From Niveispirillum sp. SYP-B3756 (lineage in GTDB: Bacteria; Pseudomonadota; Alphaproteobacteria; Azospirillales; Azospirillaceae), in contig NZ_WIDQ01000003.1 of the NCBI RefSeq assembly GCF_009495745.1, positions 1 to 64,000 on the forward strand: DNA of 64,000 nucleotides, written 5' to 3'. Position numbers and translations under genes: made by a program. Below the pieces are notes generated by a model. The model did no database searches, was not told the DNA's origin, and worked only from the letters and a program-made list of their open reading frames with translations. Shown here one piece after another: positions 36,991 through 45,657 of this stretch; the first letter of the stretch is position 1, and the number at the start of each line of letters is the position of its first letter.

Positions 36991-37856
36991 TAGCCGCGCG
37001 CCGCTACCGCCTCGCCCATGGCGACGGTGCGACGGGCGGTTTCCACATGCAGGGCTTCCACCAGCTTGCCATCCACCAGGGTGACACCCTTGCCCGCCGC
37101 CACCGCCTCGGCATGGGCGGCGATGATACGGCGGGCGCGGGCCATTTCGTCGGCCGTGGGGGCAAAGGCGCTGTTGGCGGCGGCCAACTGCTTGGGATGG
37201 ATCAGGGTTTTGCCGTCAAAGCCCAGTTCGCGGCCCTGGCGGCAGGCGGCGGCAAAGCCGGCTTCATCCTCCAGATCGACATGCACCCCATCCAGCACGG
37301 CCAGTCCAAAGGCGCGGGCGGCCAGCAGGGTCAGGCCCAGGCTGGTGATCATCGGCAGCCGGTCTTGCGTGTTCAGCGCGCCCAGATCCTTGGTCAGGTC
37401 AGAGGTGCCCATTACCAGACATTCCAGGCGGGGGCAGGCGCCAGCAATATCGGCGGCAGCCAGCATGGCGCGCGGGGTTTCCATCATCACCCACAGGCGC
37501 AGACTGTCTGGCGCGCCGGAAGCACGCAGCACGCGATCGGCCATGCGCACCCCCTCCGCACTGTCTACCTTGGGGATCAGCACCGCATCGGCCCCGCTGG
37601 TGGCGGCGGCCACAAGATCGGTATGGCCCCAGGGCGTATCCAGCCCGTTGCTGCGGATCACCAGTTCCCGGTGCCCGTAACCACCGGCGGCAATGGCGGT
37701 CCCCACCTGGGCGCGGGCCTGTTCCTTGGCGTCGGGGGCCACCGAGTCTTCCAGATCCAGCAGCAGCACGTCCGCCCCCAAGGTCCGGGCCTTTTCCAGC
37801 GCGCGGGGATTGGCGCCGGGCATATAAAGGGCGGAGCGGCGGGGACGGCTGGTCAT
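36990..37856 (-). CDS. HpcH/HpaI aldolase family (CitE-like acyl-CoA lyase)
   Basis: A 288-aa TIM-barrel protein with RRSALYMPGANPRALEKARTL, LLLDLEDSVAPDAKEQAR (metal/CoA site), LVIRSNGLDTPWG, VMMETPRAM (conserved Glu), and a C-terminal DGKTLIHPKQL. These are the hallmarks of citrate-lyase beta-like enzymes such as malyl-CoA or citramalyl-CoA lyase. No citrate-lyase alpha or gamma gene adjoins it, so a stand-alone CoA-thioester lyase is more likely than citrate lyase. AGGA lies 9 nt before the ATG. The stop codon touches repeat copy E. Confidence 0.87.
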   Translation of the reverse strand: MTSRPRRSALYMPGANPRALEKARTLGADVLLLDLEDSVAPDAKEQARAQVGTAIAAGGYGHRELVIRSNGLDTPWGHTDLVAAATSGADAVLIPKVDSAEGVRMADRVLRASGAPDSLRLWVMMETPRAMLAAADIAGACPRLECLVMGTSDLTKDLGALNTQDRLPMITSLGLTLLAARAFGLAVLDGVHVDLEDEAGFAAACRQGRELGFDGKTLIHPKQLAAANSAFAPTADEMARARRIIAAHAEAVAAGKGVTLVDGKLVEALHVETARRTVAMGEAVAARG

Positions 37857-37970
37857 GGTCGCATGTCCTGAAAAGCAGAAGGGGCGGGATGGACGCCAGC
37901 CTAGCCAAGCTGGCCGCCAACGTCCATCCCGCCCCTTCAGGCAAAACCGCGCAGCGCTGGGATTCGTATG

Positions 37971-38081
37971 CTCCCTCACGCGCCGGGCGCTGCCTCCGGC
38001 AGCTTGGCTTACGCGCACATGGGCGTGCCAAGCCGGCAGTTGCCGGCCTTCAAGGGGCATGGAACATGCCCCTTGTTATCA
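37971..38081 (-). repeat. Modular hairpin repeat, copy C
   Basis: Read on the minus strand: outer hairpin 38075-38051 (CAAGGGGCATG paired with CATGCCCCTTG), 38047-38032 (GCCGGC-AACT-GCCGGC), an imperfect third hairpin (GGCACGCCCATGTGCGCG), linker TAAGCCAA, 38003-37989 (GCTGCC-GGA-GGCAGC), tail GCCCGGCGCGTGAGGGAG. The outer hairpin follows the stop codon of the chemoreceptor gene by 3 nt and could terminate it. Confidence 0.85.
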
Positions 38082-39782
38082 GGCGCTGCGTACCGACGCC
38101 AGGAAGCGGTCCACCTGGGTGGCCAGCGCGCCGGCCCGTTCGGACAATTGGCCAGAGGCACCGGTCAGCTGGGCGGCGGCTTCACCCGCCTGTACGGCCC
38201 CCTGGCGGACATCGGCCACGGTTTCAGACACGGTGGTCATGCCCTCTGCCGCGTTCTGGGCACTGCGGGCGATTTCCGCCGTGGCGGCATTCTGCTGTTC
38301 TACGGCAACGGCGATGGAGCCGCCGATTTCGTCCACCTCCGCCACCGTGCGGCTGATCTCCTTGATGGCGGTAACGGCCTGTTCAGTGGCGGTGCGGATT
38401 TCGGTGATGCGCTGGGCAATGTCGCCGGTGGCGCGCTCTGTCTGACCGGCCAGATTCTTCACCTCTGACGCCACGACGGCAAAGCCCTTGCCAGCTTCCC
38501 CGGCGCGTGCCGCCTCAATGGTGGCGTTGAGCGCCAGCAGATTGGTCTGGCTGGCAATTTCGGCGATCAGGTCCAGCACCTCCCCGATGCGCTGGGCCTT
38601 TTCCGCCAAGCCATCAACAATACCATTGGTCAGGATGGCCTGTTCAGCGGCACGGCGGGTGCGGGTGCCGCTGTCGCTGATCTGGCGGCTGATTTCACGG
38701 ATGGAGGCGGCCAGCTGCTCGGCGGCGGTGGCCACCGATTCCACTTCCTCATTGGCAAGGCTGGTGGATTGCTGGGTGACGTCAATGCGCTTCTGATTGG
38801 CGACGGCGTTGGAGCGCAGAGCATCGGCGGCCTGCCCGATCTGGGTGGCGGAACTGCCCACGGCGGTCACCACGGCCTGAACGTCGTTTTCAAAACGCTG
38901 GGCCAGGGCTTCCATCTCCGCCTTGCGGGCCTTGCGGGCCTGTTCCTCATTTTCCGCCCGTTCGCGGCGCAGCCGGTCGGCCTCAATGGCATTGCGCTTG
39001 AACACTTCCACGGCGCCGGTGATTTCCCCCACCTCGTTCTGTGCCGTGGCGACCGGGATCTGTGTCTTCAGATCGCCATTGGCCAGCCGCAGCATGGAGT
39101 CGGTCAAGGCGCGCAAGGGCAGAATGGACTGCACGGTCCACCAGGCGAAGGCCCCGCCGATCAGCAGACAGATACCGGCAACGATCAGCATCAGGGTGGA
39201 GAAGCCGCTGGCTTGGGCGCGGGTATCCGCACCGATCAGGCTGCTTTCTTTTTCCTGGAAATCGATGAACTGGTTGATGGTCTTCAACCAATCATTCATC
39301 CGCGGCCGGATATCGGACAGGATCAATTCCTGGGCGGCGGCGATATCTCCCGCCTTACGCAGGTCAATTACCTTGTTGATCAGGGGCAGGGTCTCGGCTT
39401 CGATCTGCTTGATCCGGGCCAGGATGGTGCGCTCTTCCGGCCGGATATCATCCGGGTTATTGGTGAACAGCGTGTCCATGTTGCGGGCGGCTTCCGTATA
39501 GAAGCCTTCCAGACGGCGGATTTCCGCCACCACGATTTCCAGCAGGTCAGGCTTCACCAGCACCACGTCCCGCAGCGCGATGGCGCGGTCATGCACGCTG
39601 CCGCGAAAATTGATGGCATAGCGCTGCTTGACGCCGTTCACCTCGTTGATCTGGGTCAGCCCCTCATCAATCAGTGCCACTTTCTTCATACCGATGCCCG
39701 TCAGCAGGGTCATCAAGGCCAGGACGGTGGCGAAACCGATCAATACTCGCGTTCTAATTTTTGCGTCTTTGATGCTGCGCAT
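38079..39782 (-). CDS. Methyl-accepting chemotaxis protein
   Basis: A 567-aa chemoreceptor: N-terminal membrane helix (about 12-33), a periplasmic four-helix-bundle sensor of about 155 residues (4HB_MCP-like), a second membrane helix (about 190-212), HAMP, and a cytoplasmic signalling domain with the conserved hairpin tip [35 protein letters not shown]. No C-terminal CheB/CheR-binding NWETF pentapeptide is present. The start at 39782 has weak Shine-Dalgarno support; 39833 is possible. The ligand is unknown. Confidence 0.94.
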   Translation of the reverse strand: MRSIKDAKIRTRVLIGFATVLALMTLLTGIGMKKVALIDEGLTQINEVNGVKQRYAINFRGSVHDRAIALRDVVLVKPDLLEIVVAEIRRLEGFYTEAARNMDTLFTNNPDDIRPEERTILARIKQIEAETLPLINKVIDLRKAGDIAAAQELILSDIRPRMNDWLKTINQFIDFQEKESSLIGADTRAQASGFSTLMLIVAGICLLIGGAFAWWTVQSILPLRALTDSMLRLANGDLKTQIPVATAQNEVGEITGAVEVFKRNAIEADRLRRERAENEEQARKARKAEMEALAQRFENDVQAVVTAVGSSATQIGQAADALRSNAVANQKRIDVTQQSTSLANEEVESVATAAEQLAASIREISRQISDSGTRTRRAAEQAILTNGIVDGLAEKAQRIGEVLDLIAEIASQTNLLALNATIEAARAGEAGKGFAVVASEVKNLAGQTERATGDIAQRITEIRTATEQAVTAIKEISRTVAEVDEIGGSIAVAVEQQNAATAEIARSAQNAAEGMTTVSETVADVRQGAVQAGEAAAQLTGASGQLSERAGALATQVDRFLASVRSA

Positions 39783-39989
39783 GGGGTGGCACTCAGGGGA
39801 AGGGTTGGTAGCCGAAAGACTATGTGACGGCATAACACGAAGATAAGACCTTATTGCTTGCGTTTTTCGGGAAATTTTGAAGTGATTGGGAGCACAGCCA
39901 ATCCATCATCCCCGTCCCGCGATTTCCGATTGCCGTGGGCCGCCGGTTGGGCGTAGCTGATAGGTGCTGCCACGGCCCCGGATGCCCCG

Positions 39990-40853
39990 ATGAAGACCAT
40001 TCTGACCATCCAGTCCCATGTCGCCTTTGGCCATGTTGGCAACCGGGCGGCGGTTTTCCCCCTGGAACGGCTGGGCTTTGATGCCATTGCCGTCAATACG
40101 GTGCAGTTTTCCAATCATACCGGCTATGGTGCCTGGACCGGCATGGTCTTCCCGCCTGAGCATATCGCCGATGTGTTACGGGGGATTGAAACCCGCGGCG
40201 CCTTGGATGGGGCAGCGGCGGCCCTGACCGGTTATCTGGGCGATGCGGCGCTGGGGGAGGTGGTGCTGGCGGGGGTCAAGCGGGTGAAGCAGGGCAACCC
40301 GGCGGCCGTTTATTGCTGTGATCCGGTGATGGGCGATGTGGGGCGGGGCTTCTTCGTCCGTCCCGGCATTCCGGAATTCTTCCGCGATCAGGCACTGGCC
40401 CTGGCCGACATCATCACCCCCAACCAGTTTGAGCTGGAATATCTGACGGGGCTGAAGGTGGGCGATCTGGCCTCCGCGCTGGCTGCCACCCGTGCCGCGC
40501 GGGCCTTGGGGCCGCGCTGGGTGATGGTGACCAGCCTGACCCGGCTGGATGCACCGGACGACCGGATTGAAATGCTGCTGGACGGGCCGGACGGCGCCTA
40601 TCTGGTCTCCACCCCAAGGCTGGCGCTGGACCCGCTGCCCAACGGGGCGGGGGATTGTGTGGCGGCCTTGTTCCTGGCCAAGTTCCTGGAAAGCGGCGGC
40701 GATGGCGCCGCCGCGCTGGGCCATGCGGCCTCCGCCATCTATGCCGTGTTCCGGCGCACGATGCAGAGCGGACAGCGGGAGCTGCAGATCGTCGCCGCTC
40801 AGGATGAACTGGTCCGGCCGTCGGACTATTTTACCCCGGTGCGGATAGACTGA
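39990..40853 (+). CDS. pdxY: Pyridoxal kinase PdxY
   Basis: A 287-aa ribokinase-fold enzyme phosphorylating pyridoxal in the vitamin B6 salvage pathway. Motifs: ILTIQSHVAFGHVGNRAAVFPLERLGF, NTVQFSNHTGYGAWTG, YCCDPVMGDVGRGFFV, TPNQFELEYLTG, and the ATP/catalytic PNGAGDCVAALFLAKFL with catalytic Asp. Length is normal. It is monocistronic or leads the downstream secreted-protein gene at 40952. Confidence 0.94.
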   Translation: MKTILTIQSHVAFGHVGNRAAVFPLERLGFDAIAVNTVQFSNHTGYGAWTGMVFPPEHIADVLRGIETRGALDGAAAALTGYLGDAALGEVVLAGVKRVKQGNPAAVYCCDPVMGDVGRGFFVRPGIPEFFRDQALALADIITPNQFELEYLTGLKVGDLASALAATRAARALGPRWVMVTSLTRLDAPDDRIEMLLDGPDGAYLVSTPRLALDPLPNGAGDCVAALFLAKFLESGGDGAAALGHAASAIYAVFRRTMQSGQRELQIVAAQDELVRPSDYFTPVRID

Positions 40854-40951
40854 AAAGGTTCGGGGCCTGCGTGTTAATCACCACGGGGCCTTGCCGTGCC
40901 CGCGCCGGCCGGTCTATTCCAGGGATCATTCGCGGGACCAGGAGTTTTTCC

Positions 40952-41371
40952 ATGCCCTTCATCCGTCCTTTGCCGCTGTCCGGCCTTGTCGTGGTGCTGC
41001 TGTCGCTTCCCCTTGCCGCTCAGGCCCAGCCGGCGGCGGTGCGCAACAGCCAGCCGCAGGGGGAGTTTGGGTGCGAGGTGCAGCGCGATACGCCCTGCCA
41101 GGGCAAGGTGGATTTCGCCAAGGGCAAAAGCTTCGAATTCAAGATTCCGGGGCCGGGCGACGTCGTCTTCCAGAATGATGGCAACAAGCGCTGTACCCTG
41201 GAATATTCCATCTCCGAAAGTACGCTGGCGGCCACCGGCCGCCAATTGTCGCTGGGGGCAGGACAGACGGAGACGCTGACGGTGCGGGATGCCGGCGGCA
41301 TGGTGATCCGTTTCTTCAACCGGGGCCTGGGCTCCAGCACCTGCGATCTGACGGTCAGCCTGAAGGGTTGA
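40952..41371 (+). CDS. Small secreted protein of unknown function
   Basis: A 139-aa product with a signal peptide (LSGLVVVLLSLPLAAQAQP). The mature domain is probably all-beta: VQRDTPCQGKVDFAKGKSFEFKIPGPGDVVF, NDGNKRCTLEYSISES, RFFNRGLGSSTCDLTVSLKG, with four cysteines that could form two disulfides. AGGAG lies 7 nt before the ATG. It stands 39 bp before a secreted thioredoxin-fold protein, and joint export and oxidative folding is an attractive but unproven link. Confidence 0.7.
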   Translation: MPFIRPLPLSGLVVVLLSLPLAAQAQPAAVRNSQPQGEFGCEVQRDTPCQGKVDFAKGKSFEFKIPGPGDVVFQNDGNKRCTLEYSISESTLAATGRQLSLGAGQTETLTVRDAGGMVIRFFNRGLGSSTCDLTVSLKG

Positions 41372-41410
41372 TCATTCTCTCCGCCTTATCTTGCTCTCAA
41401 CCAGGATGTG

Positions 41411-41932
41411 ATGATGCGCCTGTCCCGTCTTCTTCTGGCTGCCCCGCTGGCTTTCGCCCTGCTGTCCACCACGCCCGCCCTGGCGCAGGACGGTGCCCAT
41501 GGCGCGGCCCCCGTCTGGTCGCACAGCTTCGATCCCGCGCGCGACCCGGCGGCCGACCTGAAGCAGGCGCTGGCGGCGGCCAAAGCGGAAAATAAGCGGG
41601 TGCTGATCGATGTCGGCGGCGACTGGTGCATCTGGTGCAAGCTGCTGGACGCCAAGTTCGAGCAGGAGGCCGAGCTGCGCCAGTTGCGCGACACCAATTT
41701 CGTGGTGCTGAAGGTGCATTACGACAAGAAGGTGAACCAGAACGAAGCCTTCCTGTCGCACTATCCCAAGGCGGCGGGATATCCGCACCTCTATGTGCTG
41801 GACAGCAATGGCAAGTTGCTGCAGAGCCAGGATACGTCCCTGCTGGAACTGCCCAAGGAGCAGGGCAAGGGCCATGACAGCGCCAAGATCAAGGCGTTCC
41901 TGACAGAATGGGCGCCCAAGCGCGGGGCGTGA
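41411..41932 (+). CDS. Periplasmic thioredoxin-family protein
   Basis: A 173-aa protein with a signal peptide (LLLAAPLAFALLSTTPALAQ) and a thioredoxin-like domain (thioredoxin_7/DUF255-like). The active-site motif is WCIWC in VLIDVGGDWCIWCKLLDAKF, followed by HYPKAAGYPHLYVLDSNGKLLQSQ with the cis-Pro equivalent. It could reduce or isomerise periplasmic disulfides. A GTG at 41408 and ATGs at 41411/41414 compete as starts. A strong bidirectional terminator follows. Confidence 0.88.
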   Translation: MMRLSRLLLAAPLAFALLSTTPALAQDGAHGAAPVWSHSFDPARDPAADLKQALAAAKAENKRVLIDVGGDWCIWCKLLDAKFEQEAELRQLRDTNFVVLKVHYDKKVNQNEAFLSHYPKAAGYPHLYVLDSNGKLLQSQDTSLLELPKEQGKGHDSAKIKAFLTEWAPKRGA

Positions 41933-41950
41933 ACATCCCTCAATCGGCAC

Positions 41951-41988
41951 AAAAAAGCCCCGGAGAGCGAACCCTCCGGGGCTTTTTT
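41951..41988. terminator. Bidirectional rho-independent terminator
   Basis: AAAAAAGCCCCGGAG pairs with CTCCGGGGCTTTTTT around a 9-nt loop, giving U tracts on both strands. It lies between the convergent thioredoxin-fold gene (stop 41932) and asd (stop 42009). Confidence 0.95.
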
Positions 41989-42008
41989 GGTGGGCTTTAA
42001 AAGCCCGA

Positions 42009-43037
42009 TCAGTCGGCCGGGCCGATATGGCCGTCGCGGATCATCACCTCGGCAATCTGCACGGCGTTCAGGGCGGCACCCTTCCGCAGATTGTCGGCCA
42101 CAACCCAGATGTTCAGGCCATTTTCCACTGTGGAATCCTCCCGGATGCGGCTGATGAAGACATTGTCTTCACCGGCCACTTCCACCGGGGTGACATAGCC
42201 TTCATCCAGGCGGTGATCGACAATGGAAATGCCGGGGGCGGCGCGCAGGGCGCGGCGGGCCTCATCAGCGGTGATCGGATTTTCGAATTCGATATTGATC
42301 GCTTCCGAATGGCCGATGAACACCGGCACGCGCACGGCGGTGGCGGTGACCTTGATGGAGGGGTCGAGAATCTTCTTCGTCTCCACCACCATCTTCCATT
42401 CTTCCTTCGTCATGCCGTCATCCATGAACGTATCGATATGCGGGATGACGTTGAAGGCGATCTGCTTGGTGAACTTCTTCTTTTCCACCGGATCGTTGAC
42501 ATAGATGGCGCGGGTCTGGGTGAACAGCTCGTCCATCGCTTCCTTGCCGCCGCCGGAAACCGACTGGTATGTCGACACGACGACGCGCTTGATCTTGGCC
42601 AAATCATGCAGCGGCTTCAGCGCCACCACCATCTGGATGGTGGAGCAGTTGGGGTTGGCGATGATGCCCTTCTTGCGCCAGCCGGCCAGATGGTGCGGGT
42701 TCACCTCCGGCACCACCAGCGGCACGTCCGGGTCCATGCGGAAATGGCTGGTATTGTCGATGACGCAGGCACCGGCGGCGGCGGCCTTGGGCGCAAACTG
42801 GGCCGAGACCTTGGCACCAGGGGAGGACAGCACGAAATCCGTGCCGCTGAAATCGAACTTGGCCAGATCCTGCACCTTCAGCACATGATCCTCGCCGAAG
42901 GAGACCTGCTGCCCGGTGGAGCGTTCCGACGCCAAGGCCACCACTTCAGAGACCGGGAAGTTCCGGTCGGCAAGCGTCTGCAGCATCTCACGGCCGACAT
43001 TGCCCGTAGCGCCAACGACGGCGACCTTGTAACCCAT
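42009..43037 (-). CDS. asd: Aspartate-semialdehyde dehydrogenase
   Basis: A 342-aa NADP-dependent enzyme producing aspartate semialdehyde for lysine, threonine and methionine synthesis. NADP loop GATGNVG (9-15), catalytic Cys131 in NPNCSTIQM, substrate-binding SVSGGGKEAMDEL, and VRVPVFIGHSEAINIEFE with the catalytic His. The ATG at 43037 is the family start (AGGA upstream), although the frame is open to 43106. It pairs metabolically with dapF and thrB elsewhere in the window. Confidence 0.97.
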   Translation of the reverse strand: MGYKVAVVGATGNVGREMLQTLADRNFPVSEVVALASERSTGQQVSFGEDHVLKVQDLAKFDFSGTDFVLSSPGAKVSAQFAPKAAAAGACVIDNTSHFRMDPDVPLVVPEVNPHHLAGWRKKGIIANPNCSTIQMVVALKPLHDLAKIKRVVVSTYQSVSGGGKEAMDELFTQTRAIYVNDPVEKKKFTKQIAFNVIPHIDTFMDDGMTKEEWKMVVETKKILDPSIKVTATAVRVPVFIGHSEAINIEFENPITADEARRALRAAPGISIVDHRLDEGYVTPVEVAGEDNVFISRIREDSTVENGLNIWVVADNLRKGAALNAVQIAEVMIRDGHIGPAD

Positions 43038-43186
43038 TTTCCCGGTCCTCAGATGATTGGTGTTGAAAGGATATGACGAAAGAAGCTGCCATTGCGACAG
43101 CTTCAAACGCTATTCTGACTTATTGAAAGGGCGCCCGCATGGCAAGAAAATGACACGTGCGCCCATGTTGCGGGAGGAATGCAACC

Positions 43187-43522
43187 ATGGCACAGCGCCA
43201 ATATCGCACCTTTGCCGAGTTCTGGCCGTTCTATCTGCGGGAGCATAGCCGGCCGCGGACGCGGGCCCTGCATTATATCGGCAGTGCCCTGGCCCTGGCC
43301 TGTCTGGCGGCAGCGATCTTGTTTCTCGACCCAAGGCTGCTGCTGGCGGCGCTGCTGGCCGGCTATGCCTTTGCCTGGGCGGCCCATGCCGCTGTTGAGC
43401 ACAACCGGCCGGCCACCTTCACCTATCCGCTCTGGTCGCTGGTCGCCGATTTCCGCATGTTCTTCTTGTTTCTGGCCGGAAGGCTGGGGCCGGAGTTGCG
43501 CCGCGCCGGTATTTCCGGCTGA
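43187..43522 (+). CDS. DUF962 / Mpo1-like membrane protein
   Basis: A 111-aa protein with two to three hydrophobic segments and the DUF962 signatures [29 protein letters not shown] and [29 protein letters not shown]. The conserved His residues (EH, LHY, HAAVEHN) match those of Mpo1-type Fe(II) dioxygenases acting in fatty-acid alpha-oxidation in yeast; the bacterial role is not established. GGAGG precedes the ATG. Confidence 0.87.
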   Translation: MAQRQYRTFAEFWPFYLREHSRPRTRALHYIGSALALACLAAAILFLDPRLLLAALLAGYAFAWAAHAAVEHNRPATFTYPLWSLVADFRMFFLFLAGRLGPELRRAGISG

Positions 43523-43562
43523 ATGCCGGGGTGTGGCTGTTAACCAAAAAGGGGGCGTTCGC

Positions 43563-43826
43563 GTGTCGGAACCGATCGTGGAGATCATCGCCAAATCCAT
43601 CAAGAATGCGGATAAAAGCTTCTTCAACGAAGATTATATCAAGCAGGCCAAGGCGGTGGTGGACGGGCTGCGCAAGGCCGGGCTGGAGGTGGTGCCGATC
43701 ACCCCGCCCGATGCGCTGGTAACATACGCATCGGAGAATATCCCTTTCGGCCGCTTGCGCCCCACCGACTTCATCCGCACCATGTATTCCACGATGGTGG
43801 CCAACGCCCGGAAGTTCGTCAGTTGA
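43563..43826 (+). CDS. Small hypothetical protein, 87 aa
   Basis: It starts with GTG (AAGGGGG about 7 nt upstream) and reads MSEPIVEIIAKSIKNADKSF when initiated with Met, then FNEDYIKQAKAVVDGLRKAGLEVVPITP and PFGRLRPTDFIRTMYSTMVAN. It is soluble, mixed alpha/beta, with well-formed codon use; no family was recognised. It follows the DUF962 gene by 40 bp and could be in the same transcript. Confidence 0.65.
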   Translation: MSEPIVEIIAKSIKNADKSFFNEDYIKQAKAVVDGLRKAGLEVVPITPPDALVTYASENIPFGRLRPTDFIRTMYSTMVANARKFVS

Positions 43827-43952
43827 CGCAGACGTCACGTTGACCATAGGCCGGCAAGCCCGTACTTTCATGATATTCACTTCGGATGTTTCAGCATCCT
43901 GGTTCCGCGCCATCGGCGCATCGGCGGGCCCTATCCCGGAGAATGCAGCGGC

Positions 43953-45245
43953 ATGGCAGAAGAGGCTCAGCCAAAAGCAGAGGCGGTGACTTGGCGCCGG
44001 CCCTCTCCGGAGGAGCTGATGGAGGCGCTGCGGCGCCATACCAAGCTGATGGAAGGCAGGCTGGGCGGACAGCGGGCCATTTTCGTGCTCTGCGATCTGC
44101 GTGGTGTCAATCTTTCCAATGCTGATCTGCGGGCGGCCGAACTGACCGGTTCCCGCTTCGATCAGGCACAGTTGGTGAAGACGCGGCTGACCGGGGCCAA
44201 CCTGTTCGCTGCCGATCTGCGTCTGTGCAACCTGCAACAGGCTGACCTCAGCAAGGCGGACCTGCGCGGCGTCACTATGCGGGGTGCCGATCTCAGCCGC
44301 GCCAGGCTGCGCGACGCCGATGTGCGGGAAGCGGTGCTGGCGGTCTATCGCGGTGGTAAGCCATTGCCACAGGCCTTTGACGGGCGCATCGCCAATCTCG
44401 CGGCTGTCATTGCCAATTCCGCCGATTTTTCCGGCGCCAAGATGAATGGTGCCATCACCCTGAAGGCGGATTTTACCGACGCCAATCTGCGCCATGTCGA
44501 TCTGCGGGGTGCTGATTTGCGCGGGGCGAACTTCAAGGGCGCGTTGCTGGAAGGTGCCAACCTGCAGGACGCCAAGCTTCAGGAAGCTGATTTCGCCGGG
44601 GCCGTGCTGACGGACGCGCTGCTGCGCGGCGCCCTGGCTGAGGGGACCAATTTCCGCGGCGCCATTCTGGACAGCGGCGCGTTGGCGGATTTGCGACGGG
44701 GTGGTGCGCTGCTGCCCGGTGCCGCCGAAGAAGGGGAACAGGTGGGGCAATTGCTGGCCCGCCATGCCGAATGGATCGCCAATGCCGGCCGCAGCGGCCT
44801 GCGGGCGGATTTCAATGGGCGCGATCTGGCCGGGCACGACCTGCGTGGCAGCAATCTGACGGCAGCCCGGTTGGGCTTCGTGCTGGCGCGGCGGGCGCTG
44901 CTGTCCAATGCCGTTCTGGTGATGGCCGATCTGGAATGCGCCGACCTGCGGGAGGCGGAATTAAGCCAGGCCGACCTGCGCGGCGCCAATCTGGAACGGG
45001 CGCATCTCAACCGTGCGCAGATGCAAGGGGCCAACCTGTCCCCGTTGGTGAGCGCTGAAATGTCTGACCGGCGCTGGCCGGCCCGGCTTTCCGGGGCGCA
45101 CCTGCAACAGGCCGACCTGCGCAATGCCGATCTACGCGGTGCTGTAGCGCGCGGGACCGATTTCACCGGCGCTGATCTGCGCGGGGCCAAGCTGGATGGG
45201 GCCGACCTGGAAGGTGCGATCTTCACCCAGGCCCGGCACGATTAG
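43953..45245 (+). CDS. Pentapeptide-repeat protein
   Basis: A 430-aa protein built largely of A(D/N)Lxx pentapeptide repeats in three blocks (about 47-125, 150-240 and 290-430), forming right-handed quadrilateral beta-helices. The blocks are separated by a less regular region at about 240-290. An N-terminal helix (PSPEELMEALRRHTKLMEGRLGG) precedes them. No signal peptide is present. Some such proteins mimic DNA and inhibit gyrase, but most have no known function and this one is not assigned. Confidence 0.9.
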   Translation: MAEEAQPKAEAVTWRRPSPEELMEALRRHTKLMEGRLGGQRAIFVLCDLRGVNLSNADLRAAELTGSRFDQAQLVKTRLTGANLFAADLRLCNLQQADLSKADLRGVTMRGADLSRARLRDADVREAVLAVYRGGKPLPQAFDGRIANLAAVIANSADFSGAKMNGAITLKADFTDANLRHVDLRGADLRGANFKGALLEGANLQDAKLQEADFAGAVLTDALLRGALAEGTNFRGAILDSGALADLRRGGALLPGAAEEGEQVGQLLARHAEWIANAGRSGLRADFNGRDLAGHDLRGSNLTAARLGFVLARRALLSNAVLVMADLECADLREAELSQADLRGANLERAHLNRAQMQGANLSPLVSAEMSDRRWPARLSGAHLQQADLRNADLRGAVARGTDFTGADLRGAKLDGADLEGAIFTQARHD

Positions 45246-45275
45246 AGCGTATTTCCGCAGACCGTAAATACGCTC
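45245..45275 (+). terminator. Hairpin directly after the pentapeptide gene
   Basis: GAGCGTATTT pairs with AAATACGCTC around an 11-nt loop; the first base is the last base of the TAG stop codon. It is followed, after a gap, by TTTCGTTTTTC, so it is a plausible intrinsic terminator. Confidence 0.65.
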
Positions 45276-45350
45276 CAGCATTTCGTTTTTCTCAGAGTCC
45301 GTCCGGAGAGTTTTCTTTTTTCAACGTATTACGCGATTTAAGTTTTTTAG

Positions 45351-45384
45351 CACCGTCACCCCGGCGAAGGCCGGGGTGACGGTG
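45351..45384. repeat. REP-like palindrome
   Basis: CACCGTCACCCCGGC pairs perfectly with GCCGGGGTGACGGTG around GAAG (15-bp stem). The core GTCACCCCGGCGAAGGCCGG is a very common intergenic palindrome in alphaproteobacterial genomes. It is unrelated in sequence to the four-hairpin family. Confidence 0.7.
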
Positions 45385-45430
45385 AGGGTGCAGTAAGATT
45401 TTGATAATGAATGAATACCGTCCAGGCTGA

Positions 45431-45537
45431 CACTCAGTCGCAGGCGTTACCCCCGGCAGCTTCGCTTGCGCGCACATGGGAGTGCCAGGCCAGCGACCGC
45501 TGGCCTCCAAAGGGCATGTCCCATGACCCTTGGTATC
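45431..45537 (-). repeat. Modular hairpin repeat, copy D (degenerate)
   Basis: Read on the minus strand: outer hairpin 45533-45507 (CCAAGGGTCATG with CATGCCCTTTGG, one mismatch), 45506-45487 (AGGCCAGCG..CGCTGGCCT), an imperfect third hairpin (GGCACTCCCATGTGCGCG), linker CAAGCGAAG, and a decayed fourth stem near 45450-45465. It lies between the pentapeptide gene and the TonB receptor and does not touch a stop codon. Confidence 0.75.
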
Positions 45538-45626
45538 ATGGCGTTTGCCCAACCATTTGCCGACCCTGCGACAAGAGTACCCATTTGCAACACTTGACCC
45601 GTTCATCGTCCCGCGCCTATCAGAAG

Positions 45627-45642
45627 TTACGTTATAACGTAA
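45627..45642. promoter_or_regulatory. Perfect 16-bp palindrome, Zur-like operator
   Basis: TTACGTTATAACGTAA is perfectly symmetric and contains GTTATAAC, like the core of proteobacterial Zur sites (GTTATANNATAAC). It ends 15 bp before the start of a TonB receptor that resembles the zinc receptor ZnuD, so zinc repression through Zur is likely but not proven. Confidence 0.65.
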
Positions 45643-45657
45643 TTTGAGAGAATCGTG

